64,000 nucleotides of DNA from Toxonevra muliebris (Eukaryota > Arthropoda > Insecta > Diptera > Pallopteridae), in NCBI GenBank assembly GCA_963691655.1, contig OY829327.1:63562079-63626078 (forward strand), in the 5' to 3' direction. The position numbers were made by a program, and so were the translations under genes. Shown here in pieces: positions 12,901 through 21,900 of the stretch (the stretch's first letter is position 1; every line of letters begins with the position of its first letter). Below the pieces are notes generated by a model. The model saw only the letters and a list, made by a program, of their open reading frames with translations. It made no database searches and was not told where the DNA came from.

Positions 12901-15900
12901 AAGCATTTATTTATTGACAACTTTATAAATTTAGAAGACCCCATTGAAAAGGAGTTACTGTATCATCAAGTTCTTCATAGTCTGCGAAGTGAGCGTTTTC
13001 CAATATCTGAAATGGAAGCAATTATGCTTACAGCCCTTCAGGGACAATTAGAATTGGGAGATTGCGGAGAAGTGTTGCATGAATATAGAGTTATTGCTAG
13101 CCATTGTTTACCACCAAGGTTTGTTCCAAATATTCCCCATGAGGCTGTTGCTATGCATCATCAAAGTCTTCGTGGAATGTTGCCAGCAGAAGCAAAAAAG
13201 GCTTTTCTAAATCTAATACAAAGTTGGCCATTACATCGTGCAACCCTATTCGATGTTATGGTGAGAATTAAGATCAGTTTATATATAACCCTCATATATG
13301 ATTGATACAGTGCCGGTCATATCATTTGCAACTAAAATCACTTGTACTTTAAATAACTTCTTAAGTTCACTAAAATAGTTTTTATCAAAAATCTTTTTTA
13401 TTAAAACAAAGTGTATTTATTGCCATTTATTATAAAAACTAAAAGTAGAAAATTATGTTGCAAATAAAAAAGAAAGAAGTTATAATAAATTAAAGTCTGA
13501 ATTAAAGAGGTAAAAACATTTGGAACTGGAAAAAGTTTACGTGAATGAGAACTTTCTGTATTTCGTTCCTGTTCATTTAGGTAACACGCAAAACAACAAC
13601 AAATTTATGAATTTTGTTTCTATTTCATATATAAACTAAACAAACAACAAAAGTAAGAGAAAGTGGTAGTAAGTACACTTTAAAATATGTAAAAGCCAGG
13701 CGACTTTAGTATTAGTTTTTTTGTTATTATTTGAATATCTTGAAAACTATATCTCATCCCACTCTGAAATTTTTACACAATTTTCCTAACACATTAATAA
13801 ATATTTGCAGACTAAAAAAAATTAAATAAGTTTGGAAAAATTCAATTTGTTTATAAAATTTCCAGAATTCATATGTTGAATAACAAAAACAATTTTTGTG
13901 CATATTTTTTCGATAAGTTTGTGCGATATACGAACTTTTATTAGTTGGAAAATTTTTCCTACAACGGTTAGTTTTTGAGTAATTAGGGATTGAAAAACGT
14001 TCCAGTTTTACAACTCAAAGACTTTAAAATATCGTAACTTGAAAATAAAAAACATCACATTGAAATGAAAAAATACGTGCCGATTAATTTCTTCTCAAGA
14101 ATGCAAGAAAAAATGTTGGTTGAAATTAAAATTTTAGTTGTAAATCTGACATGGAACGACCCATATGTATGTGTATATTGCGACGAGGCAAGCTTTTACT
14201 AATTTAGACGTGCGCTTTGGGTGATGATCCTGTGGGAACGTCAAAACAGGCGGCATTTCCAAGCTAGTCTACGATACTTTCGTCTCTTAAAATGTTTTTA
14301 TAATCGTTGTACTTCATAGTTCTCCGAATGTTATCCGTTGGACCGATACTATTAGCTGAAAACCACAATACAACCTCCTTGGTGATTTACCGTACCCGGT
14401 GTATGTCAAGGGTCGTTTTTTTACCGAGTGACCTTCTAACAAATTGTTTTCCGTCAGAACCACACATGTTAATTTTACTCTCATCTAACAAAAAAACGTT
14501 TTGCAACTGTTGAAAAGACCAGGTTTTGTATTTATGAGGGAATTTTAAATGAATTAAGTGAGTAAAAGCTTTTTCGGCATTGTTGTATGAGCTTAACCCA
14601 CTTTTTCTGGGTCGTTGCTTGATGGTCGATGATGATATATTCAACTGAAGTGCATTTCTTATTTCTCTGGGTTCCACTTTTTGATTCGCTTTCATTAATT
14701 TTGTGATTTCATTAGTTTTTCTACACGTTTCTTTGCGAGGTCTTCCACCTCTATGACGCAGATCAACGATACCGCTGTTAACAATTCACGAAATCGTCAA
14801 CTTATGTATTAGAAAAGCAGTTAAAAGTGGTGGAATTAAAGTTTTTCAAAGATATAATTATGGAATAAGAGTGTTTATTCAAGGTGATCGGACGTGTTAT
14901 TTCATACTGTCTCCAAAGTGTTTTAATAAATTCAAAATTGTTTTCTACAATATAGCGAAAAAGGACGCTTTTTCAACGCTTTTTTATTGCAATAAACTCC
15001 TTTGCACTTGTTTACTAATTAAGAAATTGTGACTTTAAATATGCCATTCAAAAATAATATGTGCTCTAAATGCTCCAAAAATGTTGGAGTTGACTTGCCT
15101 ATTGTCTGCAGTGTTTGTGCAAATAACTTTCATAAATATTGCATTGAAATCAATGATGAAATTGCTTTAAATTGTCTTATAAAATATAAAAATATCGTAT
15201 ATAAATGCTCGAAATGTGTTTGTGAGAACAACGAAATTTTTTCTATCGTCTCACAGTTATCTGTTGATGTCAAAACTCTCAAAGAGAAATATTTTGATCT
15301 ATCTCAAGAACTAAAATTAAATTTCTCTACATCTAAACTAATGCATGAACAAAAAGCTACTTTGCCTAAAAACAAAAGTGTGGACAAACCGTTATCCAAT
15401 GATAATTGTGTTTCTCTTTCGGTGCCATCTGATGCTATGCTTAATCCTACAAATTTACGAATTACTCGATCTCGAGCTCGCTCTTCACCTGTTATCGCTT
15501 CTCCTGCTATTGATTGTGATTTTGCTGCTTCAACCTCTCCTACATCTGCTACTTGCTCTTATGATCATATTAATAATAATACACCGGCGGTTAGTAATGC
15601 ATCTCTTGCTGCTACCCAAAGTGCTGATAATATAAACCGTTCGTTTGCCGCCTCTCTTCCAAATAACGCTGATCACGCTCTTTCTACTAATATCACTAAT
15701 GGACTGCTCACAAATGTTTCTAATGTATCCGCTCCATCAAACCCTGGTTGGACTACAGTTACAAATTCAAGTAGAAGTAATCCAACAGTGGTGGCTAATA
15801 CTAATGTTACTAAGCGAATTAATCAGACGATTCAAAATTCAACAGTGGTGGCTAATTCAAATGTTACTAATTAATCGCACAACTCAAAATATTGTTGTCG

Positions 15901-18900
15901 GCTCTAACCCAAATTCAGTTCTTGAAGTTGCCGCTAATTTAAAGTGGCTGCACTTATCATCATTTAAGCCCTCCGTTACGGAAGACAATATCATCGATTA
16001 TGTTGCTGAACATGCTGCTATTAATAAATCTCATCTCTCCTGCTATAAATTAGTAAAATATGATACTCCAATCAATTCTCTTAATAAAGTAAACTTCAAA
16101 TTGGGTATTTCGTCCTCATTATATGCGAAATTACTCGATTCATCACTCTGGCCTATTGATGTCAATGTAAGACCTTTTCGTTTTTTCCCCAAGGAAGTGG
16201 AACCTCATCTAGAGAAGTAAAATCTCCTGCTGTCACATTAAGTAAATCGCTGAAAGTATATTTTCAAAATTGCTCTGGTATAAGAACTAAATCGCATCAT
16301 ATATGGAAATTGAGCTCTCAACTTGACTTTGACGTTATTGTTTTTGTGGAAACGTGGCTGAACGCTGAACGCTGATTTTGCTGACTCTGAATTTTTTGAT
16401 GCCAATCTTTACCAAGTCTTTCGCAAAGATAGAGACGCCAGTAAAACTGGCTGCTTAAGAGGTGGGGGAGTATTAATAGCTGTTCGTCGTAATCTTCTTG
16501 CATCTTTACACTTTCTTTGCAATACCGACTCTCTCCTCGACCAGATATGTGTATATGTCAAAGGCGCCACTGGTTAAATTTTTATCTGCGCATCTTACAT
16601 TCCTCCGAGCAGCTCTGATGCTGTTTACAAGATGGTTGTAGACAACATTCTACATCTCGCCTGGAATGATCTTGGAAATGATCAACTATGCCTGCTGGTC
16701 GATTTTAATCTCTGTAATGTTTCTTGGTATCATCTTAACGACAGCATTTCCCTGACTCCTACTAATGTAAATAGTTATACAGAAATCTACTTAATTGATA
16801 GCTTTTTAAGCATAGATCTAGTGCAAATTAATTCTTTTCCAAATCAATTAAATAGGTATCTTGACTTAATTTTTATTAGTAATAACGTTAATTACAATCT
16901 AATGAAATGCGCTTTTCCTTTCTCTAATATTAGCTTACATCATATTCCATATGTTCTTGAACTTGAATTCTATGAATTTGCACATATTTCTCCTGTTAAT
17001 CATAAAGTTAATTTCAACTACCGTCTATGCAATTTCAATAAACTAAATAGCTTAATTTCTAATATCAATTGGTACGACTTGCTTAATAATTTAGATCTTT
17101 GTTCTTGTTATAAGGTTTTCAAAATTAATGTGCTTGATATTTGTAATAAGAATATTCCGATGTGCGCTAGAAAACTGCACTAGTTGCCGTGGTACACCAA
17201 GGAATTAAAAAAGATAAAAAATTTAAGAAATAAGTTCTATAGGAATTACAAAACCACCAATAATTCATACTATTTCTCAAAATATCAATATTTCAAATTG
17301 GAATTTAACATCTTAAACAACAACCTCTACCGCAATTATATTAATCAATTTGAACTTAATATTAAGTCGAATCCAAAGGCTTTTTGGAGTTATATCAAGT
17401 CTAGAAAATCTTCCTCATCAATTCCTTCTACAGTTTTCCTCAATAACAAGACTGCATGCTCCCCTGTTGGTGCTGCCAATCTCTTTGCTGAATTTTTTAA
17501 ATCAAATTTTGATCATGATATTGATCTTGATGATAGTTTCATTTACAACTCTGTTAATTCGGTTGATTTTGGGCCCCTTACATTATCAGAAGATGATATC
17601 ATTAAGGGTATTACCAATGTTAAATTATCAATACAGACTGACTTAGATGGTCTTTCTGGGTCAATCATAAAAAACTGCTGTTCGTCTATTGCTCTACCTT
17701 TAAAACTTATTTTCAATAAATCACTATCCTCTGGTGTCTTTATTGATGATTGGAAATTTGCAGCCATCACTCCAATCTTTAAAAGTGGAAACAAGAGTAA
17801 TGTCTCGAACTACAGACCTATTTCGAAGCTATCCACTGTGTCAAAACTTTTTGAAAGTATCGTAAAAGACAAGCTTTACTTCGCCGTCAAGAACGTAATT
17901 TGTTGTAATCAGCATGGGTTTGTTCCGGGTCGCTCTACTACTTCCAACTTAGCCGTCTTCGCTGAAGATTGTATCTCTGCATTTCAAAATGGATATCAAA
18001 TTGATACAATTTACACTGATTTCTCAAAAGCCTTTGATAAGGTGTCTCATAATATTATGATCTTTAAATTAGCTAATTTGGGTATACACTCGGTTTTTTT
18101 GGAGTGGATAAGGTCCTATTTAATCAATAGACAATCCGTTGTGGTTATTGATAATGTTGAATCAGCTCCTTTTATTGCTACCTCGGGTGTTCCGCAAGGT
18201 AGCATTCTAGGTCCTTTACTTTTTCTCTTATTTATTAACGATATTTCATGCTGCTTTCCAACTGCTAGATACCTGTTATATGCCGACGACTTAAAAATAT
18301 ATTCTGTAATTAAAAATATCTCGGATTCTCAAATTCTACAGTCTGATTTAGATTTGTTTCTTATTTGGTGCTGCGAATTTCGGTTATCGCTAAATATCAA
18401 CAAATGTTCCCATATGACTTTTGCCAAAGTTCATAATACTATCCCTACATCTTATCACATTGCCAATTCTACCTTAAAATCATTGAGTGGGGTTGTTTTC
18501 GATGTGAAGTTTTCTTTTGTTCCACATTTAAATTGTATCATTCCTAAAGCCTATTCTATGTTAGCTTTTATCCGTCGCAATAGTTCAGAGTTTTCTGATC
18601 CTTTTACTCTCAAAATACTGTTTACTTCCTTAGTAAGATCTCGGTTAGAATATGCAGCATTTATATGGAGGCCTCATTATCTCTGTCATATTAATAGAGT
18701 TGAGCGGATTCAAAAAGTCTTTATTCGATTTGCATTGCGTTGTCTTCATTTTGCCGAGCCCATTCCCTCTTACAATGCTCGTTGCATGCTCATCGATCTA
18801 AAGTCCTTGAACAACAGAAGAACTATCTTGTCTCTCATGTTTGTTTATGACATCATTGTTGGTTTTGTTGATTGTCCTGCTCTTCTAGAACTAATCAATT

Positions 18901-21900
18901 TTAATATTCCAACTAGAGATTTGCGTCATTCAGCTTTATTTTATGTTGGGTTGCGACGATCAAATTATGCCTCTTTTGCTCCTATTTCTAGAGCCTTAAC
19001 TGAGTTTAATTCTATTTCTAATTCCTTGGTTTTAGATTTCTCGGTTACTAAAGTTTCATTTAAAAACCTACTCAATGAATTCTATCCTTAAGCTTGTCTT
19101 AAATCTATTTTTATTTTTAATTAATTTTAAGTTACTATTGTTTTAGTCTGTAAGGAATTTTTTATAATTTCCATTGACTCAATGAAATAAATAAATAAAT
19201 AAATAAATATTTTATCAAAATTTCGTTTTGAGATAAACTATTTCTCCCCCTTTCAATTTAAGCCAAATCGAGTGCCATTAAATGCTCGTGAAGCGAAAAA
19301 TTCAGACTTTAATTTATTATAACTTCTTCCTTTTTTTTTTTATTTGCAACATAATTTTGTGCTTTTAAGTTTTTATAATAAATGACAATAAATACACTTT
19401 GTTTTGAATAAAAAAGATTTTTGATAAAAATTATTTTAGTGAACTTACTACAAGTGATTTTAGTTGCAAATGATATGACCGGCACTGTACATATTTACCT
19501 TTTTTAAATATCTCTTTATTTTTAGCAAACATTTACGTCTAATTGGCCAAGAATGTTATGGCTTGCTGTAGATCAAAATGGAATACATTTATTGGAGCAT
19601 CGTTCACGTAATGTACTTTGCACACATGACTACGAATCGATTATATCATATTCGCCAAATATGAATTCCTTAATGATATTTACAGGAACAGATAAAAAAC
19701 AATCAAAAGTTATCCTAAGCACATCCCAGGTAATAAAATGTACTTATAAATACATACACTCTGTGTACAAAGTATGCACGAGTAATGGTTCTTTGAGGCA
19801 TTTCATGTGAAGCGGACAACGAAAAAAAAGTAAGAAATTTGTTGAAATTTGGCCTGTAGAAAATACAGACACACAATTTTTTTGTATAAAGCTTATTTGC
19901 CAAGTTATGGGTATTTAAAGAATTAACGTAATTGAAATATGGATTTTTAAAAATAATTTTTAGAATTAAGCAAATTTAGAATAAAATATTGAACATGGTA
20001 ATTTAAATAAGTAATTTACTGTTCTTTTCAACCATGGAATCAGACAAGAAATTAAAATTTTTTTATGCGCTAAACTGGAAGTAAAAGTTTAAAATCAGAA
20101 TTTTAATACTTCGACCATTTAAAAAAAAAAAAATTATTTGTCAAAATTTAGCTTAAAGTATTTAAATAATACCCTTAATATTTAAAAATGGGATCTGCAT
20201 TAGTTTAGGAGATACATGAATTAAGGTACATAGCTACCACGCTCAGTGCGACACCTATGTATATATCTCCTAAACTAATGTAGATCCCATTTTGAAATTT
20301 TAAGAACATTATTTAAATACTTTAAGCTAAATTTTGAAAAATAAGTTTTTTTTTAATGGTCGAAGTTGTTTAAATTCTGTTTTTAAACTTCCGGTTTGGT
20401 GCATAAAAAAAAATTTAATTTCCGGTCTAATCCTATAATTGAAAAGAACAGTAAATTTCCTATTTAAATTACCATGTTCAATATTTTATTGTAAAATTGT
20501 ATGTCGACATTCATATTTTCAAGAAGTTCAATTAAGCCGAATTTCAGAACTTCACATTTTTTACGTTGTCCGCTTCACATGAAATGCCTCATATATATGG
20601 ATGAATTTCTTTTTTTTTTTGAAAAGTACTCTGATAGAAAAATTCTATATTTCATCCTGATCAACTTTGCTGAAGAAAGTATGGCAAAAAAATAGAGCCC
20701 GTCGTTACTCGCGCAATTTTTTATGAACCCCATGCAAGTTTGAAAACGTTCGTTGACCCTCCACTGCAGAAGCAAAACTAACGAACGTACATCAGCTGAT
20801 GATGCAGGTTAATACTCTCAGTTATTAGAACAAGTTCAATTCAGACAAAATTAAAGAAAAATATTGCAGTAGTTAAAAGTAGTGGGGTGCAAAATACACC
20901 CCTCGCGAGTGACGGTGGATCAAGAGGACCCTGCTCTTTCTTGGTTTGAAAAAATCGATTTTTAAAAAAGTGTGCTATTTGAAAGTATTGTGGCAGTCAT
21001 CACCAAAATGTACTTTATTATTATTAAGTATTCCTAAATTTAAAGACTAATTTTATTTTACTACTATTTTCTTCAAACACAAATTTTCTACTACTAGTAG
21101 GGTAAAATGGGGTACCTTTGACACCGGGGTACATTTGATTTGCCATTTTCAGTGTTACCACGCTCTAAAAGCCTAAAGCTAAAATGCAGAAAAAAGCTTA
21201 ATTTGATTTAAAGAAACGTTATGAACTTTGAAGGTTCTACTTTAACTATTCTTGAATTAATTCGTGTTTTGTAAATTTGCTAACGCTGATGTAATTTTCG
21301 ACTACTAGTATGTAAGCGTTTTGCGAATTAATTGTAACTGTTTTTTAAAAAAGAGTAACGAAATTTATTAGCACTGCTCTTTAATATTAACAAAAAAAAA
21401 TTGTGTTTTGTGAAAATAAAACAAGATAAATTGAAAAAGAAAAAACAAATCATTAAGAGTTTTTGGGGCACATTTGACTTTTACCAAAGAGGCACATTTA
21501 AAATATATCAATTGTTGCCTATATAACAGATTTACGTATTTACAATACAATTGTTATATTTTCTGTCTATAAATTTTTAAATATTTGATATGTAGCTAAA
21601 AAGAAGAGAGCTATTGCAGATATTAGAAATAAACATGAAACGATGACATCAGCTTCTGAAACATAGGGGGTAAATAGGACAAGATTTAAAGCCCTTCATC
21701 TTGGAGTCGTACCACAAATCGTTTCTGAAATATTCCATAATTAAATCTCAGGTAATATGGGAGGTGTCACACCTCCTTTTCCAATCCCACGCACGTTTTT
21801 CCTTTAGTACTACATTGTCAATCAACATCCGTGCGTAATAGATTTAGTTTTTGGTACAAAGAAGATGGTTAAGGTTAAACTTCCTCATTATTCCTGACTA

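Larger units (their letters stand above)
14811..19208 (+). mobile_element. near full-length CR1/Jockey-type LINE nested in the Tc1-like copy 2
   Basis: Host transposon sequence stops at CTTATGTATT (14810) and resumes at about 19209, so the LINE is bracketed by the two halves of one element. Order on the + strand: 5' UTR, ORF1 with a PHD-type zinc finger, ORF2 with endonuclease and reverse transcriptase, a ~90 bp 3' UTR and a tail of AAAT repeats (19184-19208) instead of a plain poly-A. About 4.4 kb. Several frameshifts and stops break both ORFs. Confidence 0.85.
13308..19487. mobile_element. Tc1-like long-arm transposon, copy 2, carrying nested insertions
   Basis: Starts CAGTGCCGGTC after TA (13306-13307) and ends GACCGGCACTG before TA (19488-19489), the same termini as the 312-1703 element. 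Left-arm similarity to copy 1 runs from 13308 to about 13547, an unrelated 0.64 kb stretch follows, and transposon similarity resumes at 14190-14810. A LINE then interrupts it (14811-19208) and the right part (19209-19487) continues where copy 1 would. Without the nested insertions it would be close to copy 1 in layout, with a deletion in the right arm. It sits in the intron between the FERM F2 and F3 exons. Confidence 0.85.

Noticed and set aside
15345..15874. Leu-rich alternative frames resembling membrane segments
   Set aside because: Out-of-frame reading of the Ser/Ala/Thr-rich LINE ORF1 region produces leucine runs; not a membrane protein.
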